Below are positions 40,973 to 49,394 of a stretch of 64,000 nt of DNA, one piece after another. The notes beneath the pieces are model-generated. The model saw only the letters and a list, made by a program, of their open reading frames with translations. It was not told the DNA's origin and made no database searches. A program made the position numbers and the translations under genes. Each line of letters begins with the position of its first letter. Position 1 is the stretch's first letter. This stretch comes from Halorussus limi (GTDB taxonomy: Archaea > Halobacteriota > Halobacteria > Halobacteriales > Haladaptataceae): NCBI RefSeq assembly GCF_023238205.1, contig NZ_CP096659.1, positions 1,939,626 through 2,003,625 on the forward strand, given 5' to 3'.

Positions 40973-42577
40973 TCAGTCGTCGGCGGTCGCGGGGTCGGTC
41001 TCGCCGTCCGCGACGAGGAGGCGGTCGAGCGCGTCCACCATCGCGGTGACGCTGGCGCGGGTGATGTCGCCGTCGCTCGCCCGGACCGTCACCGAGCGGT
41101 CGCCCCGCGACATCTCGACCTCGACCGTCACGACCGCGTCGGTGCCGCCCGTAATCGCGTCCACGTGGTACGATTCGAGCGCGGCATCGGCCGCGACCGC
41201 CGCCGAGTCGCGCGACCCGGAGACGGCCTCGCGGACCGCGCTGACCGCGGCGTCCACCGGACCGTCGCCGGTGCCGCTGGCGACCTGCTCCTCGCCGTCC
41301 ACGTCGAGGCGGACGCTCGCAGTCGGTCGGGGACCGCCGCTGGTCGCGGTGAGTTCCAGCAGCGCGATGCGCCGGTCCCGCTCGCGGCCCCGCACGTCGT
41401 CGGCGATGGCGAGCAGGTCGGCATCGGTCACGCGCTTGTTCTGCTCGGCGAGTCGCTGGACGCGCGCGACGACCTCCGCGAGTTCGTCGTCGCTGACCTC
41501 GACGCCGTGTTCGGCGAGCGCGGCCTTCGCGCCCGCCCGACCGGTGTGCTTGCCGAGGACGAGGCGACGCTCCCGGCCGACCGTCTCGGGCGGGTAGGGT
41601 TCGTACATGCGCTCGTCCTTGAGCGTGCCGTCGGTGTGGATGCCCGACTCGTGGGCGAAGGCGTTCTCGCCGACGACCGCCTTGTTCGGCGCGAGCGCCA
41701 CGTCGGTCGCGTCGGCCACGACTCGCGCGAGGTCGTAGAGTTCGGTCGTCTCGACCGTCTCGACCCCGTAGCAGTGGTCGAGCGCGATGGCGACCTCTTC
41801 GAGCGCGACGTTACCTGCGCGCTCGCCGACGCCGTTGACCGTGGCGTGGACGAGGTCCGCGCCCGCGGCCACGCTGGCGAGCGCGTTGGTGACCGCCAGA
41901 CCGAGGTCGTCGTGGGTGTGGGTGCTGGTCGGTCCGAGTTCGGTCAGTCGGGAGACCGCCTCGTAGGCGCGCTCCGGACCGGTGTGGCCCACCGTGTCGG
42001 CGAAGCAGAACCGGTCGGCCCCGGCGTCGTGGGCGGCCGCGGCGAGGCGTTCGAGGAAGTCCAGGTCGGCGCGCGACCCGTCCTCGCCGATGACTTCGAC
42101 CCAGAGACCGTGGTCGCGGGCGTGGGTCACGAGGTCGGCGGTCGTCTCGACCACCTCGTCGCGCGAGGTGCCGACCTTCCCCTCGACGTGGCGGTCGCTG
42201 GCGGGCACGACGAGGTTCACGCCGTCCACGCCGCAGTCGAGCGCGAGGTCGATATCGTTGCGGACGCCGCGCGCGAAACTGGTCACGCGGGCGTCCAGAC
42301 CGAGGTCGGCCACGCGCTCGATGGTCTCGCGCTCGCCGTCGCCGGTGCAGGCGCTCCCGGCCTCCACGACCGAGACGCCCGCGCGGTCGAGCGCGGTCGC
42401 TATCTCGGCTTTCTCCTCGGGAGTCAGCGAGACGCCCGGCGCCTGCTCGCCGTCCCGGAGCGTGGTGTCCAGAAGCCGCACGTCGCGGTCCGAGAGCCGT
42501 CGGTCGCGTTCGTCGTCCTGTTCGTCGCCGTCTGAGGGAGGTGTGTTATTCGGGGGACCCCCGAATAAATCGTTCAC
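40973..42577 (-). CDS. 2-isopropylmalate / (R)-citramalate synthase
   Basis: The 534-residue enzyme starts at GTG 42577. The HMGL-like TIM barrel begins VRLLDTTLRDGEQAPGVS (33-50), with metal-binding THTHDDLG and GVGERAGN, and a C-terminal LeuA dimer/feedback domain (about 395-520). It condenses acetyl-CoA with 2-ketoisovalerate (leucine) or pyruvate (isoleucine); the two activities cannot be told apart here. No other leu genes are adjacent. The N-terminus is a 32-residue acidic extension, and codons 4-11 form a 23-base palindrome. An ATG at 42584 is out of frame (12-codon ORF overlapping the start). Confidence 0.9.
   Translation of the reverse strand: MNDLFGGPPNNTPPSDGDEQDDERDRRLSDRDVRLLDTTLRDGEQAPGVSLTPEEKAEIATALDRAGVSVVEAGSACTGDGERETIERVADLGLDARVTSFARGVRNDIDLALDCGVDGVNLVVPASDRHVEGKVGTSRDEVVETTADLVTHARDHGLWVEVIGEDGSRADLDFLERLAAAAHDAGADRFCFADTVGHTGPERAYEAVSRLTELGPTSTHTHDDLGLAVTNALASVAAGADLVHATVNGVGERAGNVALEEVAIALDHCYGVETVETTELYDLARVVADATDVALAPNKAVVGENAFAHESGIHTDGTLKDERMYEPYPPETVGRERRLVLGKHTGRAGAKAALAEHGVEVSDDELAEVVARVQRLAEQNKRVTDADLLAIADDVRGRERDRRIALLELTATSGGPRPTASVRLDVDGEEQVASGTGDGPVDAAVSAVREAVSGSRDSAAVAADAALESYHVDAITGGTDAVVTVEVEMSRGDRSVTVRASDGDITRASVTAMVDALDRLLVADGETDPATADD
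42546..42568. repeat. 23-base palindrome at the synthase start
   Basis: TTATTCGGGGG (42546-42556) and CCCCCGAATAA (42558-42568) are exact reverse complements around one base. The element covers codons 4-11 of the synthase and the stop of the overlapping 12-codon minus-strand ORF that begins at 42584. In RNA it could make a stable hairpin at the ribosome entry region; in DNA it could be a repressor site. Confidence 0.9.
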
Positions 42578-42755
42578 TGGCCATGATTGACCACGCCGTC
42601 CCTTTCACCGGGGTACAGTTAAGCGGGGCTTTGTGACAGGACGGTCTGTCGGACCCGGCCACGCTCGATCGAGGTCGGACGACGAACCCAGACCGGCGAC
42701 GCTCGGACCGACGCCCTACCGTACGTTTTTCAATGTCGGAAAAGTGACGACGGCC

Positions 42756-43313
42756 ATGGGCTCCGAGAAGGAGAAGATGCTGAACGGCGAACTGTACGAC
42801 GCCGACGCTCCCGAACTCCGCGCCGAGCGAGAGCGCGCGCGGGAACTCACGCGGCGCTACAACCGGACGGGGGCCGACGACCGGGAGACGCGGCGGCAGA
42901 TACTCGAAGAACTGCTGGGGTCGCTCGGCGACGAGTGCGAGATAGAACCGCCGTTCCGGTGCGACTACGGGTACAACGTCCACGTCGGCGAGAACTTCTA
43001 CGCGAACTTCGACTGCGTCGTTCTGGACGTGCGTCGAGTGGAGTTCGGAGACAACTGCCAAGTCGGGCCGGGCGTCCACGTCTACACGGCGACCCACCCG
43101 CTGAAGGCGGCGGACCGAATCGAAGGCCCCGAGTACGGGAAACCGGTTACGGTGGGCGACAACGTCTGGATAGGCGGACGGGCCGTTCTCAATCCGGGGG
43201 TGACGGTCGGCGACGACGCCGTCGTCGGTTCCGGGGCCGTCGTGACGGACGACGTTCCCGACGGCGTCGTGGTGCAGGGGAACCCGGCGACCGTCGTCAA
43301 GGAACTCGACTGA
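42756..43313 (+). CDS. sugar O-acetyltransferase, left-handed beta-helix (Maa/LacA-like)
   Basis: A 185-residue protein starts at ATG 42756, about 30 bases after a TATA-like TTTTTC (42726-42731). The N-terminal helix ([21 protein letters not shown]) is diagnostic of maltose/galactoside acetyltransferases. Hexapeptide repeats follow ([49 protein letters not shown]). The active-site His is in TATHPL. It should transfer acetyl from acetyl-CoA to a sugar or small alcohol. Divergent from the synthase gene. Confidence 0.93.
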   Translation: MGSEKEKMLNGELYDADAPELRAERERARELTRRYNRTGADDRETRRQILEELLGSLGDECEIEPPFRCDYGYNVHVGENFYANFDCVVLDVRRVEFGDNCQVGPGVHVYTATHPLKAADRIEGPEYGKPVTVGDNVWIGGRAVLNPGVTVGDDAVVGSGAVVTDDVPDGVVVQGNPATVVKELD

Positions 43314-43345
43314 CGGCGCCGAAGCGTCGTTTCAGGACGACCGGC

Positions 43346-43693
43346 TTAGCGTTCGAGGCGGACCTCGTCGCCGACCGACACAGCGTCCGCGCTCCCCGCC
43401 GGGAGTTCGATTAACCGGTCGGCCTCGGCCTCCGCCAGTCCGGTCCACGCCGAGAGGCGCTCTTTCCGCTGGACCTCGTCGTCCCGAAGCCACAGCACGT
43501 CCAGGGGGAAGGGGACGAACACCATGTGAACGTCTCTGCTCGCCGCCTCGTCGAACCGGAAGACGAGCGCGTATTCGTCGGGAATCGACCGCCGGAACAT
43601 CAGGCCCCGGGCCTGCGAAAGAAACGAGTCGGCGGTCTCGACCTCGGTGGCGATGACCTGCTCGGTCCGGCCGTCGTCGCGTACCAGTCGCAC
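43346..43693 (-). CDS. DUF192 family protein
   Basis: GTG 43693 gives 115 residues of DUF192: ADSFLSQARGLMFRR near the start, then VHMVFVPFPLDVLWLRDDE and a Gly/Asp-rich end. Many family members are secreted, this one has no signal. A longer frame (to 43858) adds an arginine-rich part that looks spurious, while CTTTTCTC about 25 bases before the GTG could be the promoter. Function of the family is unknown. Confidence 0.82.
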   Translation of the reverse strand: MRLVRDDGRTEQVIATEVETADSFLSQARGLMFRRSIPDEYALVFRFDEAASRDVHMVFVPFPLDVLWLRDDEVQRKERLSAWTGLAEAEADRLIELPAGSADAVSVGDEVRLER

Positions 43694-44032
43694 GGACGGG
43701 AGTGTTCGGTCCGGTGAGAAAAGCGTTTCCGTCGCCGCGTTCGCGGCGACCGGTCGAACGGTCCGGGAGCGTCGCAACCGTCCGAACTCGGCGCGAAATC
43801 GGGGCGGTAATGGACGGAATACTCGACTTTCAGGCCCTGAATCCGGAGTTTTGGCCACTCGATTGTCCGGCCGTTTCGGTGGCGATAACGCTCGAATACA
43901 CCCGGAACGCGGAACGGTTGCGGAGGTTCGTGAGTGCTTGAACCGCGGGTCGTGATACCACTCCGAACTGTAACGAATTGCTTACTCGGAAGTGAGTAAA
44001 CCTTTTAAAATTCCACCGTCTACATTGAGTCG
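43694..44032. other. non-coding interval holding a promoter and operator
   Basis: No ORF in these 339 bases has core-like codon use with a supported start; a 79-codon plus-strand frame at 43702 overlaps the DUF192 promoter and is rejected. The useful content is at the right end: an inverted repeat at 43982-43999 and a TATA-like CCTTTTAAAA (44001-44010). Confidence 0.55.
43982..44010 (+). promoter_or_regulatory. TrmB-type operator adjoining a TATA box
   Basis: TTACTC-GGAAGT-GAGTAA (43982-43999) contains TACT-N7-GAGTA exactly at 43983-43998. That pattern (TACT, 7-8 bases, GAGTA) is the site reported for the Halobacterium TrmB regulator. The TATA-like TTTTAAAA (44003-44010) follows immediately, 22-30 bases before ATG 44033. 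Site just upstream of the core promoter is the position associated with activation in that work. Confidence 0.6.
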
Positions 44033-44083
44033 ATGACGGAAACCCCGACTCACTCCCCCACCGAAACGGAGCGTGAACGATGA
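44033..44083 (+). CDS. 16-codon leader ORF
   Basis: ATG 44033 opens 16 codons ending TGA 44081-44083, which overlaps the next gene's ATG 44080 (ATGA). The TATA-like box is at the right distance for a leaderless start at 44033. The peptide is MTETPTHSPTETERER. A purely regulatory role, setting translation of the membrane protein, seems likelier than a functional peptide. Confidence 0.45.
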   Translation: MTETPTHSPTETERER

Positions 44084-44403
44084 TGTGGCAGGACTTCGTC
44101 TTCCTCGCGGGAAGCGTCTTCTCGCTCGTCGTCCTCGTCCCGACCCTCCGCGATTCGATGGCCAACGTCCCGTTAGGAACCGCCCTTCCCTCCGCGACTA
44201 TCGGGTTCATCTACGGGACGGCGTTTCTCACTCTCGGCATGACGATGTCCGCCGTCGGGTCGCTCCTCACGGGCGTCATGTGGAGTCTCATCGCCGCGCT
44301 TCGCTCGCCCCATCCCTACAACTCCACGACGCGTTCGGACTCCGCCTCTTCTTCGAACGACTCGGCGAACTCGACGACGAACGCCGCCCCGCACGCCGAC
44401 TGA
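44080..44403 (+). CDS. small membrane protein under a TrmB-type operator
   Basis: The 107-residue protein has two or three hydrophobic segments (WQDFVFLAGSVFSLVVLV, LGTALPSATIGFIYGTAFLTLG, SAVGSLLTGVMWSLIAA) and a polar Ser/Thr/Asn tail. No family recognised. The ATG overlaps the stop of a 16-codon leader ORF; its promoter carries a TACT-N7-GAGTA match. It may respond to sugar status. Confidence 0.65.
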   Translation: MMWQDFVFLAGSVFSLVVLVPTLRDSMANVPLGTALPSATIGFIYGTAFLTLGMTMSAVGSLLTGVMWSLIAALRSPHPYNSTTRSDSASSSNDSANSTTNAAPHAD

Positions 44404-44490
44404 CGCCGTTTCTCCGCGAACCCGTTCGACAGCGAGGCCGCCGGAGTCCGACCGTTTTTATCCGACGGCGTTCGAGACAGTGACGAGAGC

Positions 44491-45081
44491 ATGAAGGAGA
44501 CGCCCACCGGAACCCCGGTCGGCGTGGACGACCCCTACGACCACGCGGGCGTCTGCGACCACCTCACCGACGAGGGCAAGTGCCGGTTCGCCTTCGAGAA
44601 CCCCGAGCAGGACCCGGAGTTCGCCCGCGAGCGCAGACGCGACGACCTGCGGTGTCCCGCCGTCGACCCCGACAGCGAGGCGCTATGCGCCTCGAAACGG
44701 TCGAGCGGAGAGCGAAGCGACCCGCGAGACGGGGACTGGAACTGGGAGGACTGCCCCCACTACCGGTGTCGGAACCGGAACCGCGAGTGCGTCCGGTGCG
44801 GCCTCGGAGAGCGCCGGATGGCCCACTCCGACGAGCGCCCCCTGCTCGAAGAGCATCACCTCTCGTACGCGGGCGAGGGCGAGACGCTGAGCCACGAGAT
44901 TACGGTCTTCCTCTGTCGCTGGTGCCACGCCAAGGTCCACAAGTCGTGGGCGCGCATCGACGACGACGTGAACCCCGACCCCGAGGCCATCGCCGAGAAG
45001 GAGGGCAGGCGGTCGCGCGAGCAGTCCGAGGCCGGGTTCGAGTCGGCCGCCGAGCGGTTCGACTTGGACGACGAGACGTAG
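44491..45081 (+). CDS. HNH-like zinc-binding protein (DUF7097-like)
   Basis: This 196-residue protein has two Cys-rich parts. The second (about 109-152) resembles an HNH unit: RECVRCGLGERRM with a CxxC, EEHHLSY, then FLCRWCHAKVHKSW with a second CxxC and the final His. The HH and the late H are in the positions expected for a beta-beta-alpha-metal site. The N-terminal part adds CDHL, CRFAF and a DNWEDCPHYRC-like site. It may be a nuclease or a structural zinc protein. TATA-like TTTTTA at 44455-44460. Confidence 0.72.
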   Translation: MKETPTGTPVGVDDPYDHAGVCDHLTDEGKCRFAFENPEQDPEFARERRRDDLRCPAVDPDSEALCASKRSSGERSDPRDGDWNWEDCPHYRCRNRNRECVRCGLGERRMAHSDERPLLEEHHLSYAGEGETLSHEITVFLCRWCHAKVHKSWARIDDDVNPDPEAIAEKEGRRSREQSEAGFESAAERFDLDDET

Positions 45082-45162
45082 CGGTCGGAGTCTCTACGCG
45101 TCCCCGAACTGCCGGGCCGGCGATTCCTCGGCTATTTCGTCTTCGGGCCCGATTTCACTGTT

Positions 45163-45603
45163 ATGGACAACGCGACCGAACTCGGGCACGTCCACCTCAA
45201 GGTCCGCGACGTGGACCGAGCAGTGGCGTTCTACCGCGACGTGCTGGGACTCGACGTGACCGAGCGAGTCGGTAACTTCGCCTTCCTCTCGTTCGGCGAG
45301 CGCCACCACGACGTCGCGCTCCAAGGTCTCGGCCCGGACGCCGAGGGTCCCGGCCGCGGCGTCGGACTGTACCACGCCGCGTTCGAGGTTCCGAGCGCCG
45401 ACGCGCTCCGCGAGACGCACCGACGACTCCGCGAGCGCGGGGTCGCCGTCTCTCCGGTGGACCACGGTATCAGCAAGGCGCTGTACTTCGAGGACCCCGA
45501 CGGGAACGGTCTGGAGGTGTACCTCGACACCCGTGAGGGGAACGACCGCACGGAGTGGCGCGGCGAGAACGCGCAGTTCGACCCGGAGTCGCTCGGGGAG
45601 TGA
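45163..45603 (+). CDS. VOC-family (glyoxalase/dioxygenase-like) protein
   Basis: The 146-residue vicinal-oxygen-chelate protein has one glyoxalase domain: LGHVHLKVRDVDRAVAFYRD at the start and YFEDPDGNGLEVYLDTRE near the end. Metal ligands of the family would be the His in HVHLKV, His in YHAAFEV and Glu in GLEVY. Substrate unknown. ATG is 24-31 bases after CTATTTCG (45132-45139). Confidence 0.9.
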   Translation: MDNATELGHVHLKVRDVDRAVAFYRDVLGLDVTERVGNFAFLSFGERHHDVALQGLGPDAEGPGRGVGLYHAAFEVPSADALRETHRRLRERGVAVSPVDHGISKALYFEDPDGNGLEVYLDTREGNDRTEWRGENAQFDPESLGE

Positions 45604-45682
45604 CCGCGAGTCGGTCGTCGCACCGGCGCGCGACTCCCCGTCATCGAACGGCTTTAGTAGGGCTGTTAACTACGATTCGGCA

Positions 45683-46231
45683 ATGACTCGTATCGTCGTG
45701 GTTGACAACCACGGGCAGTTCACGCACCTCGAACATCGCGCGCTCCGCGACATGGGCGTCGAGACCGAAATCGTCGAGAACACGACGCCCGCGGAGGAAA
45801 TCGACGCCGACGGACTCGTCCTCTCCGGGGGTCCCGACATCGACGACATCGGCAACTGCGCCGACTACCTCGACCTCGACGTGCCCGTGCTGGGCATCTG
45901 TCTGGGCATGCAGGTCATCGCCGACGAACTGGGCGGCCGGGTCGGCGAGGGCGAGTACGGCGGCTACGCCGACGTGACCGTCGAGATTCTGGACGACGAC
46001 GACCCGCTCGTCGGGTCGCTTGCGCCCGAGACCCGCGTCTGGGCGAGCCACGCCGACGAGGTCAAGGAGGTCCCCGAGGGCTTCGCGCGGACCGCCAAGA
46101 GCGACGTCTGCGGCGTCGAAGCGATGGCCGACCCCGACCGCGACCTCTACGGCGTCCAGTGGCACCCCGAAGTCGCCCACACCGAGGAGGGCGAGGAAGT
46201 GTTCGAGAACTTCCGGGCCGTCTGCGAGTAA
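45683..46231 (+). CDS. guaAA: GMP synthase glutaminase subunit (subunit A)
   Basis: This is a 182-residue class I glutamine amidotransferase with VVVDNHGQFTHLEHRALRD at the N-terminus, nucleophile Cys73 in GICLGMQ, and His161/Glu163 in QWHPEVAH. Archaeal GMP synthases are split: this subunit frees ammonia from glutamine for the ATP-pyrophosphatase subunit (not in the window), which aminates XMP to GMP. TATA-like CTTTAGTAG (45652-45660) is 23-31 bases upstream. Confidence 0.94.
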   Translation: MTRIVVVDNHGQFTHLEHRALRDMGVETEIVENTTPAEEIDADGLVLSGGPDIDDIGNCADYLDLDVPVLGICLGMQVIADELGGRVGEGEYGGYADVTVEILDDDDPLVGSLAPETRVWASHADEVKEVPEGFARTAKSDVCGVEAMADPDRDLYGVQWHPEVAHTEEGEEVFENFRAVCE

Positions 46232-46307
46232 CTCGCGGCGTACCGGGTCCCCGCCGCTCCTGTTCCCGACCCAACACTTTTGCGTCCGGTGTGTGAGGTG
46301 TTTGGTG

Positions 46308-46637
46308 ATGATAGTCGTTCACGCCAGCGTTCCCATCGACCCGGACCGGCGCGAGGAGGCGCTCGACAGCGCTCGCGACCTCGCGGAACGGACGCGGGCC
46401 GAGGAGGGCGTCCTCGACTACGCGGCGACGACGGACGTCTCGGACCCGAACGTGGTGCGATTCTTCGAGTGGTACGAGGACGAGGAGGCGCTCGACGCCC
46501 ACCAGCGGACCGACCACTACCGGGAGTGGGTCGAGGCGCTGCCCGACCAACTCGACGGCGACGTCGAGGACCTCGACGTGACGCAGTTCGTCGTGGACGA
46601 GGCGTTCGACCCGAACGCGGACGTCGACCGCGAGTAA
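46308..46637 (+). CDS. ABM-domain protein (quinol-monooxygenase-like)
   Basis: The 109-residue protein starts at ATG 46308 (MIVVHASVPIDPDRRE) and has the antibiotic-biosynthesis-monooxygenase ferredoxin-like fold: RTRAEEGVLDYA, then VVRFFEWYEDEEALDAHQRTDHYREWV. The His-x-x-Asp-His-Tyr cluster is typical. Family members oxidise quinols or only bind ligands. ACACTTTT (46274-46281) is the probable TATA element. Monocistronic. Confidence 0.87.
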   Translation: MIVVHASVPIDPDRREEALDSARDLAERTRAEEGVLDYAATTDVSDPNVVRFFEWYEDEEALDAHQRTDHYREWVEALPDQLDGDVEDLDVTQFVVDEAFDPNADVDRE

Positions 46638-46701
46638 CCCCGGTCGCAGTCGGTCGCTCCGGAGTACCACCTTTTAACCTTCCCCGCCGAAAGACCCGTG
46701 T

Positions 46702-48666
46702 ATGACAGCGACGCAGGGCGACCTCGCCAGTCTGTCGCGGTACATCTTCCGCGCGCCGCGGTGGTACGCCAGCGTGACGTTCGCGCTCCTCATCGCGGCG
46801 GTCGCGGGCGTCGGCGCGTTCGACTCGCAGTTCGTGCTGGAGGACGCGTGGCAGGGCGTGTTCTTCATCGGCGTCCCGACCGTCGCCGCCAGCCTGCTGA
46901 CCACGCCGGTCGACCGCTCGCTCGGCGGCCAGTTGACCTACAACCGGTCGTCGCTGCTGGCGCTGACCTGCGAGGCCATCATCGTCGCCATCATGGCCGC
47001 GGCGGGAGCGATAGCCGCGCTCACCCCGCACCTCGGCCAGCAGTTCGTCTTCGACTCGCTCATCGTCGGTCTGGCCTCGGTGTTCGCGCTCCGCCTGCTG
47101 GTCGTGATGGCGGTCTCGGGTCGGTCGGTCCTCGTCGCCGCGATTCCCGCGAGCCTCCAGACCGCCGCGGCCGCCCTGCTGTTTTTCATCTACAGCGGGA
47201 CGATGAAGTACCTCTACGTCGGCGGCGGTCCGCTGGTCGAGGTCGTGTTCATGCGGGCCGACGAGGCGCCGCCGGAACTCGGCGTCATCGTCCCCGTCGA
47301 TTTCGCGCTGCTGGGCGTGATGTGTCTCATCTACGGCTCTGCGGTCTGGGCGTTCGTCCAGTTCATCGACCGGCCGTGGAAGCGCAGTCTCGGCGTGAGC
47401 GTCCTCGACTTCATCCGTGGATTCATCGGCCACATCGCCGAGGGGACCAACGAACTGGAGGGGTTCTTCGAGGACATCGGCGAGGAGGCCGTGGTGCCCG
47501 TGACGGTTCTCGCGTTCCGGAGCGCCGACGACGGCGCGGAGAAGGCCCGGTTCGTCCTGCCGATGATTCACCCCGGACCGATGGGCGAAATCGGCGGCGG
47601 CAACCTCCCCGAACGCGTCGCCGAGTCGGCCGAGGGCATCGCGTTCCCGCCCCACGCCACCGCGGGCCACGACTTCAACCTCGTGACCGAACGCGAGGTC
47701 GAGACCCTCATCGAGACGGCGAACGACGCCTTCGAGAACATCGAGTACCACGACACCGCGACCCCCGCGGTCCGCGTCCAAGAGGGCGACGCCAAGGTGG
47801 TCGGTCAGGCGTTCGGCGGCGACGCCCTGCTGGTGGCGACCTACTCGCCGGAGTTCGCCGACGACGTGGAGTACGCGGTCGGTCTCTCGGCCGCGGCGGA
47901 GGCCCGGTCGGCGGGCGTCGAGGACGTGATGCTCGTGGACGCCCACAACTGCAACAACGGACTGCAGGGGCCCGACCTCGGCCACGTATACCCCGGCAGC
48001 GAGCGCTCGTTCGAGATGATGCAGGCCGCGGGCGAGACCGGCGACAGACTGGCCGACGCCGAGCAGGCCCCCGTCAGGATGGGCGTGGCGTGGGACGAGA
48101 CCGAGTGGGAACCCCTCGACGGCATCGGCCCGCTCGGGGTCCGGGTCTCGATTCTGGAGGTCGGCGACCACCGCACGGCCTACGTCCTCGTGGACGGCAA
48201 CAACATGGAACCCGGCCTGCGCGACCGCATCGTCGCGCGACTGACGGGCGAGGACGGGGCGGCGAGCGCGGGCGAGTCGTCCGGCGTGAAGGCCGCCGAG
48301 GAGTCGGCGACGGTGGCGGCCGACGGCGCGGCGCTTCCCGTCGTCGACGAGGCCGAAGTGATGACCACCGACACCCACGTCGTGAATCAGGTCGAGGCCT
48401 CGAATCAGGTCGGTGAGGCCATCGACCAGGACGAACTCGTCGCGGTCGTCGAGCGCCTCGTCGGCGAGGCGACCGAGGACCTCGAACCGGTCGAGGCGGG
48501 CATGGCCAGCGAGCGCGCAGAGGTGACGGTGTTCGGCAACGACCGGACCGAGACGCTCGCCAGCCACGCCAACGCGGTCATCTCGATGGGCGCGGCGCTG
48601 GCCGCGACGGTCGTCATGGCCGCGATGGCCGTGAGTCTGCTCATCTTCTTCATCGCGTCGTCGTGA
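46702..48666 (+). CDS. DUF2070 family membrane protein
   Basis: The 654-residue archaeal DUF2070 protein has about seven N-terminal membrane helices (28-230), a large cytosolic domain (about 245-615) with MIHPGPMGEIGGGNLPERV and LVDAHNCNNGLQGP, and one or two C-terminal helices (MGAALAATVVMAAMAVSLL). The His/Asp/Asn-rich cytosolic motifs could bind metal, but no activity is known. TTTTAA (46672-46677) lies 25-30 bases ahead of the ATG. Confidence 0.92.
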   Translation: MTATQGDLASLSRYIFRAPRWYASVTFALLIAAVAGVGAFDSQFVLEDAWQGVFFIGVPTVAASLLTTPVDRSLGGQLTYNRSSLLALTCEAIIVAIMAAAGAIAALTPHLGQQFVFDSLIVGLASVFALRLLVVMAVSGRSVLVAAIPASLQTAAAALLFFIYSGTMKYLYVGGGPLVEVVFMRADEAPPELGVIVPVDFALLGVMCLIYGSAVWAFVQFIDRPWKRSLGVSVLDFIRGFIGHIAEGTNELEGFFEDIGEEAVVPVTVLAFRSADDGAEKARFVLPMIHPGPMGEIGGGNLPERVAESAEGIAFPPHATAGHDFNLVTEREVETLIETANDAFENIEYHDTATPAVRVQEGDAKVVGQAFGGDALLVATYSPEFADDVEYAVGLSAAAEARSAGVEDVMLVDAHNCNNGLQGPDLGHVYPGSERSFEMMQAAGETGDRLADAEQAPVRMGVAWDETEWEPLDGIGPLGVRVSILEVGDHRTAYVLVDGNNMEPGLRDRIVARLTGEDGAASAGESSGVKAAEESATVAADGAALPVVDEAEVMTTDTHVVNQVEASNQVGEAIDQDELVAVVERLVGEATEDLEPVEAGMASERAEVTVFGNDRTETLASHANAVISMGAALAATVVMAAMAVSLLIFFIASS

Positions 48667-48834
48667 GTCGGGGTTCGATTGTGGCCGCTCGTCGACCCCT
48701 TCTCGGTCGGTACAACCGATGCGGTTCGAGGCGTCGATACGAGGAACAGACCGCCGTGCTGTAAGCCGGAACGGCACGCCGATATTCATAAAATCGAGAG
48801 TAACATTTAACGGTTAGTTAAACGAATCCGAGAC

Positions 48835-49329
48835 ATGGAAAACAATCTGCTCGTTCCGGTGGTGATGGCTGTTGCGGGGTGCGTGGCCATCGTAATCGGC
48901 GTGTATCAGGGACTGGTCCACGTCGCGCCGGGCTACGAGGGGACTATCGTGTCGGGGTGGGACGGAGACCTGAGTCACGAGGAAGTGCTGCTCGTACAGT
49001 TGGGTGCCGTCGGCGTCGGTGGTGCGGTTGCCGCGCTTTGGCGGAAACGGCTCGCGACCGTCCCATTCGCGACGGGCGGTATCGTCGTGTTCTACGCGTT
49101 CCGAGCGGTGTTCTCTTGGTTTCGGTCATCGAGGCGACCGCTCTATCGAGAGTTCTCGCCTCGGGCACCCGGCTTCGAGGGAGAGACGGTCGTGTTCGTC
49201 CTCGGTGCAGAGCCGTTTCTGGTCGCCGGTGGCGGGCTATTGCTCGTAGGTGCTGGTATCGCGACGTCGAAATTCCGAACGCCCGTCGAAGAAGGCGACG
49301 AGTCGACGCCCCCGTCGTTACGAACGTAG
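48835..49329 (+). CDS. four-helix membrane protein of unknown function
   Basis: This 164-residue protein has four hydrophobic segments (LLVPVVMAVAGCVAIVIGVY, VLLVQLGAVGVGGAVAAL, TVPFATGGIVVFYAFRAVF, PFLVAGGGLLLVGAGIA) with a charged C-terminal tail. No family recognised. CATTTAAC (48804-48811) is 24-31 bases before the ATG. Lower G/C at third positions than its neighbours hints at a less ordinary history. Confidence 0.7.
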   Translation: MENNLLVPVVMAVAGCVAIVIGVYQGLVHVAPGYEGTIVSGWDGDLSHEEVLLVQLGAVGVGGAVAALWRKRLATVPFATGGIVVFYAFRAVFSWFRSSRRPLYREFSPRAPGFEGETVVFVLGAEPFLVAGGGLLLVGAGIATSKFRTPVEEGDESTPPSLRT

Positions 49330-49394
49330 GGCTACCGAGACGGCCCCGTTACGGATTCAATCAGACCGAGATTCGGGAGGGCCACCAGTCCCGT

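Noticed and set aside
43702-43941. 79-codon plus-strand ORF
   Set aside because: Overlaps the DUF192 promoter, poor codon use and no recognised features.
46238-48789. 880-codon minus-strand ORF opposite the DUF2070 gene
   Set aside because: High Arg/His content, no domain; antisense artefact of G/C-rich codons.
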